Of a DNA stretch of 64,000 bases, positions 29,162 through 38,054 are shown one piece after another. The notes below the pieces were generated by a model. It was not told the origin of the DNA and searched no databases. It saw only the letters and a list, made by a program, of their open reading frames with translations. The first letter of the stretch is position 1. Each line of letters begins with the position of its first letter. The stretch spans positions 62,001 through 126,000 of the forward strand of contig JAPSKP010000003.1 in the NCBI GenBank assembly GCA_031181585.1, written 5' to 3'. The translations under genes were made by a program, and so were the position numbers. This DNA comes from Lysinibacillus sp. (lineage in GTDB: Bacteria > Bacillota > Bacilli > Bacillales_A > Planococcaceae).

Positions 29162-30181
29162 ATGGGGCATGAAATCGATATTAGTGAACTTAATGAAGAG
29201 CAGATCATCTATCTGAGCTCTCCTGTGATAGAAACATTAGCACTGTTCAGCTCGCTTATTCAGGTGAAAAATGATTTTTTATCTGAAGAGAGGGTGTCGT
29301 TAGAAGAGGCTTATAAAAATAATTTTGCGGTGATTTATTTAAAGAGGTTCCCTGATTACAGCGTATATAACCTTTTTAATTTACTTATTCCTATACCTCA
29401 TTTTTCCTCTGTAGAGTTATTTGCCGAGGGTTTAAAACATATGGCGCCAAGCAAATTTCTTTATTATTTTTTTGGTGAGAATATACCGTTAGATACAATC
29501 ACAACACTATGGGAAAAACCTGAAATCATTTGGAAGTTAGAAAATAATTCCTATTGGCAAACGAATGAAGTAAGAGCGCTCTATGAACAATGGATTCCCC
29601 AATTGGAACGTTTCAAGGAGGAACTGGCGGAGCTTTTATTGAACATTTCAAAAACTACTGTGTTTCAAGAAATGTGGCAGGAACGCAAACCGCTGATGGA
29701 TGCATCAATACGGGAGCTTGAGCAATTGTCGATGTCTTCATTATCCTTGGCACAGTATGTAATGGGAAAGACCTTTAGGCATACAAGCTTGTACAAAATG
29801 TATTATTTCATTCCGAGCTATTGCATGACGCCTGCACGTATTCGTATCTTTGATGAGTCTGTGTGCATGGTGATTTATGGTTGTGCGAACGCTTTGTCAG
29901 ATGATCGAGAATCAAGTGAGGAGCTTGCAGTGCGCTTAAAGGCACTAGCAGATCCAAACCGGCTGCTCATTCTTCGGCTGCTAGCTGTTAAAAAGGAATA
30001 TGGGGCAAAACTGGCTGAATATATAGGTCTTACTACAGCCACTATCTCGCATCACTTAGATATCCTAAAAAAAGCGGGGCTTGTGAAAGAGGAAAAGATC
30101 GGCACCATCAAATATTTTGCAGTGGACAAGGAACAGGCAACAGAAATGCTGCAAAGCCTGCAGCATCTCGTAGGAGAATAA
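29162..30181 (+). CDS. ArsR-family regulator with large N-terminal domain
   Basis: A 339-residue protein whose last 90 residues are an ArsR winged helix (LADPNRLLILRLLA, then GLTTATISHHLDILKKAGLV). No CxC metal site of the ArsR/SmtB type is visible. The first 245 residues form a mostly helical, acidic domain that I do not recognise; two short aromatic-rich stretches lie around 105-125 and 205-225. AAAGGCGG precedes the start. Interestingly, the frame continues open for 80 codons past the stop and encodes a membrane helix (see the next entry). Confidence 0.8.
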   Translation: MGHEIDISELNEEQIIYLSSPVIETLALFSSLIQVKNDFLSEERVSLEEAYKNNFAVIYLKRFPDYSVYNLFNLLIPIPHFSSVELFAEGLKHMAPSKFLYYFFGENIPLDTITTLWEKPEIIWKLENNSYWQTNEVRALYEQWIPQLERFKEELAELLLNISKTTVFQEMWQERKPLMDASIRELEQLSMSSLSLAQYVMGKTFRHTSLYKMYYFIPSYCMTPARIRIFDESVCMVIYGCANALSDDRESSEELAVRLKALADPNRLLILRLLAVKKEYGAKLAEYIGLTTATISHHLDILKKAGLVKEEKIGTIKYFAVDKEQATEMLQSLQHLVGE

Positions 30182-30424
30182 CAGGGTTCTACAGGACCTG
30201 CTATAACGAATCCTAGCGAAAAGAGGCAGGGCAGTATTGGCAGCGAGGGGAGTGCCGCATTCTTTACATTGCTGCTGACTGAAGCATTGTTGCTAGGTGT
30301 CCTATTATTCATTTTGGGCCTGTTCAGCATCAAACTAGCCAAAGCATTAGCGAGAAAAAAAGCTTCTATTAGAATTAAGCTGATTTTCATAAAATTTGCT
30401 CCAAGTTGGAAATGGTCCCCATAG
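30182..30424 (+). pseudogene. Possible remnant: hydrophobic frame after the ArsR-type stop
   Basis: In the same frame as the ArsR-type gene, 80 codons stay open after its TAA. They encode a polar stretch (GSTGPAITNPSEKRQGS), a strong membrane helix (AAFFTLLLTEALLLGVLLF and on) and a basic tail (KLAKALARKKAS). There is no ATG or ribosome site. It resembles the last helix and tail of a membrane transporter, so it may be a decayed gene end or a lost C-terminal anchor. Chance cannot be excluded. Confidence 0.3.
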
Positions 30425-30437
30425 GAGGGGCCATTTT
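30410..30437 (+). terminator. Terminator after the ArsR-type gene
   Basis: AATGGTCCCC pairs with GGGGCCATT with one bulge and is followed by six T. Confidence 0.75.
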
Positions 30438-30488
30438 TTATATTTCTTATCTCATAAAAAGAGTATGCCTTTTTACTTATCTTTTACT

Positions 30489-31286
30489 TTATTCATATAA
30501 AATATCATATAAAATATCGGGCCGGTCAGTGATGATGCCATCAATGCCATGTCTAATAAGTTTTTTCATCGCCCGGGGCTTGTTTACTGTATACACATGA
30601 ACCTTCAATTGCTGATCATGGGCTGTTTGGATAAGGCTCTCTGTAATGGCTCCTTGATGGACAATGATGCCATCAGCATACTGGCTAATTTCCTGAAGCC
30701 TCTTTGCTGTCAATTCACTTGTTGCATCTTCAGTAAATAATTGAAACAATTGTAGAGAGCTGTTTTGCATATGTAGCAGGCGCAGGCTTCTTTCTGAAAA
30801 AGATTGGATGATAATGGTTTCATCATTCAACCGGTCAGCTATTTGCAGCTCTTTTAAAAGCGTTGCTTCCACCCCGTCTCGTCTGTTCTTTGTTTCGATG
30901 TAAAGTTTCTTATCGGGATATTTTGCCAGCACCTCTTGTAACGTAAGGATGGAAGATATACCAAATTCATTTTTTCTCTTTAATAATTGCAATTCAGCAT
31001 ATAGATAGTCCTTAATGGCACGTCCGTCTCCATAGGAGGGAATAGCATCGTGTTCAACAACTAATACGTCATCCCTCGTCATCTGCATATCGAACTCCAG
31101 GTAGTCAGCTCCTTGAGCAAGTGCAAGGTCATATGCTTCAAAGCTGTTTTCAATTGCATAGTAGGAGGCTCCGCGATGAGCAATGATTAAAGGTTTGTTT
31201 GTGAATGGATTGTGGAAAATCAACAACAATATAATAGCTGCTAGAATAGTAGATATTAGTAAATACCATTTTTTCAATTGCCTCAA
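30489..31286 (-). CDS. Membrane-anchored glycerophosphodiester phosphodiesterase
   Basis: A 265-residue GDPD with one N-terminal membrane helix (about 7-25, WYLLISTILAAIILLLIF), placing the catalytic barrel outside the cell. Motifs: IIAHRGASYYAIENS, EFDMQMTRDD, VVEHDAIPSYG and YIETK. The HD motif keeps His-Asp, but the usual Glu next to it is Ala (EHDAIP). It would release glycerol-3-phosphate at the cell surface for the nearby Ugp importer. It converges on the ArsR-type gene. Confidence 0.87.
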   Translation of the reverse strand: MRQLKKWYLLISTILAAIILLLIFHNPFTNKPLIIAHRGASYYAIENSFEAYDLALAQGADYLEFDMQMTRDDVLVVEHDAIPSYGDGRAIKDYLYAELQLLKRKNEFGISSILTLQEVLAKYPDKKLYIETKNRRDGVEATLLKELQIADRLNDETIIIQSFSERSLRLLHMQNSSLQLFQLFTEDATSELTAKRLQEISQYADGIIVHQGAITESLIQTAHDQQLKVHVYTVNKPRAMKKLIRHGIDGIITDRPDILYDILYE

Positions 31287-31427
31287 CGCCTTTCAAAATA
31301 ATAGCTTGCCTATAGGATAATTTGTAAAATTGCTATTCGGATAGGCTATAATAAAGTGAAACTTCAATCGATGGGAATTTCCCTTCCTGCTGACAATGCA
31401 AGATAAATAAAATAAGGAGGCATTTTC

Positions 31428-32285
31428 ATGATCTATATCGGATTAACGGGATGGGGAGATCATCCAACACTTTATTCAGAAGTGACATCTGCCCGTGATA
31501 AATTATTTGATTATAGCGGCCATTTTCCGGTCGTTGAAGTAGATACTTCATTTTATGCGATTCCCAACCGAGTAAATGTGGAAAAATGGTGCAATGAAAC
31601 GCCTGAAAACTTTCAATTTGTATTGAAGGCCTATCAGGGCATGACAGGCCATCTACGGGATGATTTACCGTACGAAACAAGAAATGATATGTTTAATGCC
31701 TTCATTGAATGCGCAGATAGCTTCCAGCAGCACGGAAAATTAGCGATGATCCTCGTTCAGTTTCCGCCGTGGTTTGATTGCTCTGCAAAAAATGTCCAAT
31801 ACATTCGTTATATTAAACAGCAATTAGCGCACTTCCCAATTGCTATCGAATTTCGTAATCAAACATGGTACGCCGGTGAAGTGAGAGAGAGAACGCTTGA
31901 ATTTTTACAGGAACAAAACCTCATTCACACGGTTTGCGATGAGCCGCAGGCAGGAAGCGGCTCCGTACCTCTCGTTCCCGCGGCGACTTCCGATAAGGTG
32001 CTTCTGCGGATTCATGGACGTAACATTCATGGATGGCGGAATAGCGGAAGCAACGAGAACTGGCGAAAGGTACGCTTTTTATACGATTATAACGAAGAAG
32101 AGTTACAAGGATTGGCCGCGCATATTCGCATGCTTCAAAATCAGGCAAAGGATGTCTATGTACTTTTTAATAATAACTCTGGTGACCATGCTGCGCCAAA
32201 TGCAAAACGTATGCAGCAAATCCTTGATTTACAGTTTGAAGGGCTGGCACCGAAACAGTTGAAGTTGTTTGAGGGAGATTTTTGA
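31428..32285 (+). CDS. yunF: DUF72 family protein YunF
   Basis: A 285-residue DUF72/YecE-family TIM-barrel protein. Typical blocks are the N-terminal IGLTGWGDH, VVEVDTSFYAIPN, NFQFVLKAY and the C-terminal VYVLFNNNSGDHAAPNA, where the Asn-rich loop is conserved. The biochemical role of the family is unknown. AAGGAGG lies before the ATG. It overlaps yunE by one base and heads a yunF-yunE-yunD block, the same three genes that adjoin each other in B. subtilis. Confidence 0.9.
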   Translation: MIYIGLTGWGDHPTLYSEVTSARDKLFDYSGHFPVVEVDTSFYAIPNRVNVEKWCNETPENFQFVLKAYQGMTGHLRDDLPYETRNDMFNAFIECADSFQQHGKLAMILVQFPPWFDCSAKNVQYIRYIKQQLAHFPIAIEFRNQTWYAGEVRERTLEFLQEQNLIHTVCDEPQAGSGSVPLVPAATSDKVLLRIHGRNIHGWRNSGSNENWRKVRFLYDYNEEELQGLAAHIRMLQNQAKDVYVLFNNNSGDHAAPNAKRMQQILDLQFEGLAPKQLKLFEGDF

Positions 32286-33106
32286 TGGAATTTTTTGTGT
32301 TGTTTGTTATTGCGGTAGCTTCAGGAATTGTAGGGGCGCTTGTCGGTCTGGGAGGCGGTATCATTCTAGTACCTGCCACTCTGTATATTGGAAATAATGT
32401 AGAGATGATTTCGGGTATCACACCTCAAACGGTTGTCGGATTATCCGTTATTATGATGATTTTTACAGGACTGGCTTCCACTCTTTCGTACATGAAGACA
32501 AAGACCGTTGATTTTAAGTCTGGTTTTATCTTTTTTATCGGCAGCATGCCGGGGGCAATCATCGGTGCCTGGATCAATAAAGGTTTAGATTTACCTTCGT
32601 TTAATTTATATTTTGGTATTTTTCTTATTGTGATCGCTGTAATTTTGATGATCCGTGATAAATTGAAGCCGGTAAAATGGTTTGTAGAGAATGGATGGAA
32701 GAGAGAATATAAGGATAGAGAAGGAAATAGTAAGGTTTATGGATACCCAATTTGGTTTGCTGTCCTATTATCCTTTTTTGTAGGCGGTGTATCAGGATTA
32801 TTTGGCATCGGCGGCGGCGCAATTCTCGTGCCGGCTATGCTGATCTTGTTTCATTTTCCGCCGCATGTTGCAGTGGCAACGAGCATGTTTTTAGTGTTTC
32901 TGACGGCTCTTGTCAATTCGGCAAGCCATATTACGCTTGGTAATGTTCCATGGCTTTATACGCTTCCTGTTATTCCGGGGGCGTATATTGGAGCGAAGGC
33001 AGGGGCTGTTATTAATCAAAAATTAAACTCTACTGCGTTAGTATACGCGCTGAGGATTGTTTTATTATTAATGGGAATACGTTTAATTATGGAGGCATTA
33101 TTTTAG
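32285..33106 (+). CDS. yunE: TSUP-family membrane protein YunE
   Basis: About 273 residues, eight membrane segments, TauE/SafE (TSUP) family of putative sulfite/sulfonate or anion exporters. Two Gly-rich repeats, ALVGLGGGIILVPA and GLFGIGGGAILVPAM, mark the internal duplication of the family. Translation starts at the ATG that overlaps the yunF stop (TGATG); a TTG one codon earlier is unlikely. The substrate is unknown. Confidence 0.9.
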   Translation: MEFFVLFVIAVASGIVGALVGLGGGIILVPATLYIGNNVEMISGITPQTVVGLSVIMMIFTGLASTLSYMKTKTVDFKSGFIFFIGSMPGAIIGAWINKGLDLPSFNLYFGIFLIVIAVILMIRDKLKPVKWFVENGWKREYKDREGNSKVYGYPIWFAVLLSFFVGGVSGLFGIGGGAILVPAMLILFHFPPHVAVATSMFLVFLTALVNSASHITLGNVPWLYTLPVIPGAYIGAKAGAVINQKLNSTALVYALRIVLLLMGIRLIMEALF

Positions 33107-33121
33107 AAGGAGTTGGCGGAG

Positions 33122-34486
33122 GTGCTTGAGAGGATTCATATATTTCACACGAATGATTTACATAGCCATTTTGAATACTGGCTTCGTATGCAAGCATTTA
33201 TAAAAGAGCAGCGTCAGCTATTGGCGAGCAGGGGGGAGGCAAGCTTCCTGCTCGATGTCGGAGATCATATCGATCGTTCAAATATTTTTACGGAGGCAAC
33301 GCTCGGTAAAGGGAACGTGGAAATGCTCAATACAGCTGCTTACGATGCTGTAACGATAGGGAATAATGAAGGAATTACACTGGCATTTGATGATTTGACA
33401 GCTCTTTATGAAGGAGCGGCTTTTGATGTAGTAGTTGCCAATATTAAAGCGCTTACCGGTAAAAATCCGGACTGGCTGAAGCCTTATACAATTTTAACGA
33501 CAATGCACGGAACAAAAATCGGGGTAATCGGTGCAACAGCCCAATATGATGTTTTTTACCGAACATTGAACTGGGAAGTAACAGAGCCGCGAAAAGCATT
33601 AGTTTTACTCGTCCAAAAACTTCGACAGGAAGTCGATATGATTGTCTGTCTATCACATCTCGGCATTTCAGATGATGAATTATTGGCAAATGAGTGTCCC
33701 GATATTGATGTTATTTTTGGAGCTCATACGCACCATACGCTGCCGGAAGGAAAATTTGTCAATGGCGTTTTACTGACAGGCGGCGGCAAGTTTGGACAGT
33801 TTACAGGGCATCTGACAATTTTCTATGACCATGCTGAGAAACGCGTAACGGCACTGGAAGAAGAGTTAATCGAGAATGGACAATTGGCGATGGTATCGGG
33901 AGAGGCGGAGTTTCTGTTCGGGTTGTCAAAGACAGGGAGTGCCTTAATGAGCGAGCCGGTGATCCAATTACCGAAAACATACTATAAAGAGTGGTTCCAC
34001 TATTCTCCGTTATCCAATTTATTTGCAGAAGCCGTTTTTGATTATACCGGTGCCGACTGTCTTATGTTCAATGCAGGGATTTTTGTAGAAGATTTAAAAA
34101 AAGGAAATGTCAGCCCGTATGAAATGCACAAAATTTTGCCCCATCCAATCAATCTATGTCTGGTTGAACTTACTGGAGCAGAATTAAAGGAAATATATGT
34201 GCAGGCGCAAAATGAAGAATGGTGGCACCTTCAGCTGAAGGGTCTTGGTTTCCGAGGTGTCGTATTAGGCAAGCTATTACTGTACAATCTAAAAATGGAT
34301 CGGCAAAGACAGCTGTTTCTAAATGGGAAAATTGTTGATCCTGCGCAGTCCTATACATTAGCAACACTGGATTTATTTACATTTGGCTACTTTTTCCCGT
34401 CTTTTAAATATGCTAAGAAGCATTATTATTTACCGGCTTTTTTAAGAGATATCCTGCTATCCTACTTGCAGAAATCAGGAAATTAG
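33122..34486 (+). CDS. yunD: 5'-nucleotidase/metallophosphoesterase YunD
   Basis: A two-domain 5'-nucleotidase-like protein: N-terminal calcineurin-type metallophosphoesterase (HTNDLHSHF, DVGDHID, TIGNNEG, GAHTHH) and the C-terminal 5'-nucleotidase domain (about 295-450). No signal peptide is present, so it is cytosolic, unlike UshA-type enzymes. I choose the GTG at 33122 because AGAAGGAG ends nine bases before it; the TTG at 33113 abuts that site with no spacing. It probably dephosphorylates a nucleotide, but the substrate is unknown. Confidence 0.88.
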   Translation: MLERIHIFHTNDLHSHFEYWLRMQAFIKEQRQLLASRGEASFLLDVGDHIDRSNIFTEATLGKGNVEMLNTAAYDAVTIGNNEGITLAFDDLTALYEGAAFDVVVANIKALTGKNPDWLKPYTILTTMHGTKIGVIGATAQYDVFYRTLNWEVTEPRKALVLLVQKLRQEVDMIVCLSHLGISDDELLANECPDIDVIFGAHTHHTLPEGKFVNGVLLTGGGKFGQFTGHLTIFYDHAEKRVTALEEELIENGQLAMVSGEAEFLFGLSKTGSALMSEPVIQLPKTYYKEWFHYSPLSNLFAEAVFDYTGADCLMFNAGIFVEDLKKGNVSPYEMHKILPHPINLCLVELTGAELKEIYVQAQNEEWWHLQLKGLGFRGVVLGKLLLYNLKMDRQRQLFLNGKIVDPAQSYTLATLDLFTFGYFFPSFKYAKKHYYLPAFLRDILLSYLQKSGN

Positions 34487-34564
34487 CAGGTCACCTTTTC
34501 TATTTAAGTAAATCAGATTATAATTTATAGTATGGAATAACAAAGATGGGAGTTTATTGGACCA

Positions 34565-35668
34565 ATGCGCTTAATATCAATCAATGTGCTGAGGGCGGGC
34601 ATGGTTGTTGGGAGAACAATTTGGAATGAGGCTGGTCACCCCCTTTTACAAAAAGGGGCAGTGGTGACAGATGGGATATTGTATCGTCTAAAACAATTAA
34701 ATATCCATTATATTTATATAGAGGATCGGATCTCATACGGAATAGAAATTGAAGAAACAGTCGAACCAGCTTTACGCAAAAAAATTGTCAATAACATCAC
34801 AGATTCTTTTCGTTCAGTAAGAGAAGTAAAATCTGGCCAAGCCTCTTATGTGTTGGATCAGCAATCAAAGGCAATCGGCAATATTGTAGAGGATTTGCTA
34901 AATTCCATCTTGAATAGTGAAGAAATTTTAATGGTTTTGACAGATGCTTATATGTATGATGAGTATTTATATCAGCATTCCTTTCAAGTAACTCTTTATT
35001 CGTTGGCTATAGCAAAGGAAATGGGCTATTCCTATGAAGACCTCCGCTTAATTGGTATTGGAGCTCTTTTACATGACGTAGGGAAGCTAATGATACCTAG
35101 AGAGATTTTATTAAAGCCTAGTCGTTTAACGAATGAAGAGTATGAGACGATGAAGGAGCATACAAAACACGGGTTTGAGCTGCTGCGCAATTTGCACTCT
35201 GTATCTTTGCTTGTTGCACACTGTGCATTCCAGCATCATGAGCGACTTGATGGCAGTGGTTATCCGAGAGGTCTTGTAGATGTTGAAATTCATCCCTTCG
35301 CCAAAATCATTGGAGTAGCCGATGTATTCGATGCTGTCACGTCGAATCGTGTATACCGTGAAAAGCTTCTTCCTTCACAAGGAATGGCAATTATCGAGGC
35401 TGGCAGCGGTACTATTTTTAGTCCGCAGGTAGTCGAAGCGCTGCGCCGAAGTGTCGTTCATTATCCGAACGGGACGATTCTTTTGTTATCAGATGGGCGC
35501 AGAGGCGTTGTATCAAAACAAAATACGGGGTTTCCGGAAAGGCCGAAAATTCGTATTTTTGAGGAAGATGACGAGATCCTTCCAGCTACATATGAAATCA
35601 ATTTAGTCGATTTTCCAGACATATTAATCGACAAGGTGGAGCTTGAATATGTGACGCCTGTCGAATAG
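34565..35668 (+). CDS. HD-GYP domain protein
   Basis: A 367-residue putative cyclic-di-GMP phosphodiesterase. The N-terminal 110 residues are a small beta-rich domain (RAGMVVGRTIWNEAGHPLLQKGAVV). The HD-GYP domain follows with LLHDVGKL (H170-D171), KEHTKHG, HHERLDGSGYPRGL (GYP 232-234) and the helix FDAVTSNRVYREKL. All principal metal-binding His/Asp appear intact. There are no membrane segments or receiver domain. It stands between yunD and yunB as an addition to the familiar gene order. Confidence 0.92.
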   Translation: MRLISINVLRAGMVVGRTIWNEAGHPLLQKGAVVTDGILYRLKQLNIHYIYIEDRISYGIEIEETVEPALRKKIVNNITDSFRSVREVKSGQASYVLDQQSKAIGNIVEDLLNSILNSEEILMVLTDAYMYDEYLYQHSFQVTLYSLAIAKEMGYSYEDLRLIGIGALLHDVGKLMIPREILLKPSRLTNEEYETMKEHTKHGFELLRNLHSVSLLVAHCAFQHHERLDGSGYPRGLVDVEIHPFAKIIGVADVFDAVTSNRVYREKLLPSQGMAIIEAGSGTIFSPQVVEALRRSVVHYPNGTILLLSDGRRGVVSKQNTGFPERPKIRIFEEDDEILPATYEINLVDFPDILIDKVELEYVTPVE

Positions 35669-35674
35669 AAAAAA

Positions 35675-35711
35675 TCCCCCATTCATATGGTAGAATAGGG
35701 GGGCTTTTTTT
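35675..35711 (+). terminator. Terminator after the HD-GYP gene
   Basis: CCCCCATTC pairs with GAATAGGGGGG (one bulge) followed by seven T. The tail runs into the first bases of the yunB region, arguing that yunB does not begin at the TTG at 35710. Confidence 0.85.
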
Positions 35712-35730
35712 GTTTCATAAAAGGCGTAGA

Positions 35731-36480
35731 ATGCGTTTCAAGCGAGGAAAGAAGGCTTCTACAAGGCTTACGCTATTATTTGTTAGTTTACTTATTATGA
35801 TCATCGTTTCACTTTATTTTGTGAACAGCCGCATTATGCCGGTTTATCTGGATTACGCTGAGATCCAGACAGAGAAGGTCGCATCCTATGTCGTCAGTAA
35901 AGCAATTAATTCAAGAACATCAAGTGTATTGGATGTGAATGATATTATTGTCGACCTTCCGCCTGGTACGAGTGAAATGGTGACAACAAAATTCAATACA
36001 GATATCATCAATCAAGTACGTGCCGAAACAACATCTCTTGTTAAAGAATATTTAGAGCAGGCAGAAAACGGTGATCTTGCGCACTTACCTAATCTTGAAA
36101 ATGTTGAATATGATGTAGGGCGTATGGAAGCAGGGGACGGTATTGTATTCTTTGTGCCAATGGGGCAGGCATTGAATCTTCCGATATTAGGGAATCTAGG
36201 TCCTCGAATTCCTATCAGGTTTCATATCATTGGGAATGTTCATAGTGATGTTCAATCGACGATTCGAGAGTTCGGCATTAACAATGCCTACGTAGAGGTA
36301 AGTATACATTTAGAAGTGAACGTGCAAATTATTATTCCATTTGCGAGTAAATCTGCTACAGTAGAACAGTATATTCCAGTGGCAATCGGTCTAATTCGAG
36401 GCACTGTGCCGCACATTTATACAGATGGCGGGGGAGAGGGTGTTCAGCCATCTCTAGAGGTACCTGTACCGTATGATTAA
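35731..36480 (+). CDS. yunB: Sporulation protein YunB
   Basis: About 249 residues with a basic N-terminus (MRFKRGKKAS), one membrane helix (about 13-32) and an extracytoplasmic domain. It matches the YunB family, made in the mother cell under SigE in B. subtilis and needed for normal sporulation. I start it at the ATG at 35731, preceded by AAAAGGCG; the upstream TTG at 35710 lies in the T tail of the terminator. Its presence, with other spore-former genes around, suggests an endospore-forming host. Confidence 0.88.
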   Translation: MRFKRGKKASTRLTLLFVSLLIMIIVSLYFVNSRIMPVYLDYAEIQTEKVASYVVSKAINSRTSSVLDVNDIIVDLPPGTSEMVTTKFNTDIINQVRAETTSLVKEYLEQAENGDLAHLPNLENVEYDVGRMEAGDGIVFFVPMGQALNLPILGNLGPRIPIRFHIIGNVHSDVQSTIREFGINNAYVEVSIHLEVNVQIIIPFASKSATVEQYIPVAIGLIRGTVPHIYTDGGGEGVQPSLEVPVPYD

Positions 36481-36589
36481 TAAATCGCAGGATAATTTAA
36501 AAAGCTGGTTGTTGGTTACCTCGAATATATGATACATTGACATCAATAGAGTAGTGAAAATTATGGGACATCGATAAGGGGCGAATTTC

Positions 36590-37516
36590 ATGACATCTTG
36601 CAAACCAACGAATAATAAAGAAGAGCACTTACGCAAACCAGAATGGTTAAAAATAAAGTTAAATACAAATGACGAATACAAAGCGCTGAAAAAGTTAATG
36701 CGTGAAAATAATCTGCATACCGTATGTGAAGAAGCGCGCTGCCCTAATATCCATGAATGCTGGGGTGAAAGACGTACGGCAACAATGATGATTTTAGGAT
36801 CAGTGTGTACGCGTGCCTGCCGCTTTTGTGCGGTAAAAACAGGCCTTCCAACAGAGCTTGATTTAGCGGAGCCGGAACGTGTAGCAGATTCAGTAAAAAT
36901 TATGGATTTGAAGCATGTCGTCATCACAATGGTGGCACGTGATGATTTAAAGGACGGAGGCTCAGGCGTGCTTGCTGAGACAATTCGTGCCATCCGTCGA
37001 AAAGCACCGTTTACGTCTGTAGAAGTATTGCCATCTGATTTAGGCGGGGTAGAAGAAAACCTACAATTGCTGATGGATGCTAAACCGGATATTTTAAACC
37101 ATAATATCGAAACAGTTCGCCGCTTGACGCCAAGAGTAAGAGCAAAGGCTAAGTATGAGCGTTCACTTGAATTTCTGCGAAAAGCAAAAGAAATGCAGCC
37201 GGATATTCCGACAAAATCGTCACTTATGATTGGCCTTGGAGAAACATGGGAGGAAATTTTGGAGGTAATGGACGACTTACGTGCAAATAACGTGGATATC
37301 ATGACGATTGGACAGTATTTACAGCCGACGAAAAAGCATTTGCCAGTAAAGAAATACTATTCACCGATTGAGTTCGGCAAGCTTCGAAAAATTGCAATGG
37401 AAAAAGGCTTCTCTCATTGTGAAGCAGGCCCGCTGGTACGAAGCAGCTACCACGCTGATGAGCAGGTGAATGCTGCAGCGAAAGAGCGGCTTCTTCATGA
37501 TACACAAACGAGTTGA
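36590..37516 (+). CDS. lipA: Lipoyl synthase
   Basis: This radical SAM enzyme inserts two sulfur atoms into octanoyl groups on GcvH or the E2 subunits. It has two cysteine sets: the auxiliary cluster Cys46, Cys51, Cys57 ([12 protein letters not shown]) and the radical SAM CxxxCxxC at Cys73, Cys77, Cys80 (CTRACRFC). The C-terminal RSSYHADEQ supplies the Ser ligand of the auxiliary cluster. At 308 residues it is normal size. Its need for Fe-S clusters ties it to the suf operon. Confidence 0.97.
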   Translation: MTSCKPTNNKEEHLRKPEWLKIKLNTNDEYKALKKLMRENNLHTVCEEARCPNIHECWGERRTATMMILGSVCTRACRFCAVKTGLPTELDLAEPERVADSVKIMDLKHVVITMVARDDLKDGGSGVLAETIRAIRRKAPFTSVEVLPSDLGGVEENLQLLMDAKPDILNHNIETVRRLTPRVRAKAKYERSLEFLRKAKEMQPDIPTKSSLMIGLGETWEEILEVMDDLRANNVDIMTIGQYLQPTKKHLPVKKYYSPIEFGKLRKIAMEKGFSHCEAGPLVRSSYHADEQVNAAAKERLLHDTQTS

Positions 37517-37567
37517 TTTCAAGCCGTAGTTTACTTAACATGGTGATAATAGATTGGTGGTGGATTC

Positions 37568-37888
37568 ATGATACTTGTAGAAGGCTATATGTATGAATTG
37601 TTGGAAGATGTAAGGGAAGGCTTTAAAGAAGAGGACTTTTTAGCTCGTTATTCGGACATTTTAGTGAAGTATGATTATATCGTTGGCGACTGGGGCTACG
37701 GACAGCTTAGATTGAAGGGCTTCTATGATGATAAAAATCAGAAATCAACATTTGATACGAAAATTAGTACGCTGCAAGATTACTTGTACGAATATTGTAA
37801 TTTCGGCTGTGCGTATTTTATCGTGAAAAAGGTCGGGAAGGCGCCCGCACCTATTCAAGAAGTAGAAACAGAACAGCCCGTAGAATAA
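37568..37888 (+). CDS. yutD: DUF1027 protein YutD
   Basis: A 106-residue small acidic protein of the YutD (DUF1027) family, recognised by YEYCNFGCAYFIVKK near the C-terminus and the DWGYGQLRLKGFY block. It is cytosolic with no known function; the neighbours lipA, yutE and yutF match B. subtilis. GGTGG precedes the ATG. Confidence 0.87.
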   Translation: MILVEGYMYELLEDVREGFKEEDFLARYSDILVKYDYIVGDWGYGQLRLKGFYDDKNQKSTFDTKISTLQDYLYEYCNFGCAYFIVKKVGKAPAPIQEVETEQPVE

Positions 37889-37918
37889 AAAGAGATGGCA
37901 AATGCCATCTCTTTTTTC
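37888..37918 (+). terminator. Terminator after yutD
   Basis: AAAGAGATGGCA and TGCCATCTCTTT pair around AA and are followed by T. Confidence 0.88.
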
Positions 37919-38054
37919 AGTCTGATTGCTGTAGATAGTGACTGAGACCAGACAACTTCTGAAGCCAGGTGATAATGATAAGAAGGTGATTATTTTTAAC
38001 TTATAGAAAAACCTATGTATTTCTATAGCTGCTTAAGGAAGCAATTAATCTTTC

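Noticed and set aside
36454-37302. A 282-codon minus-strand open frame across lipA
   Set aside because: It lies antisense to the well-supported lipA gene, is Ser/Arg/Phe-rich as codon shadows are, and has no ribosome site or recognisable domain.
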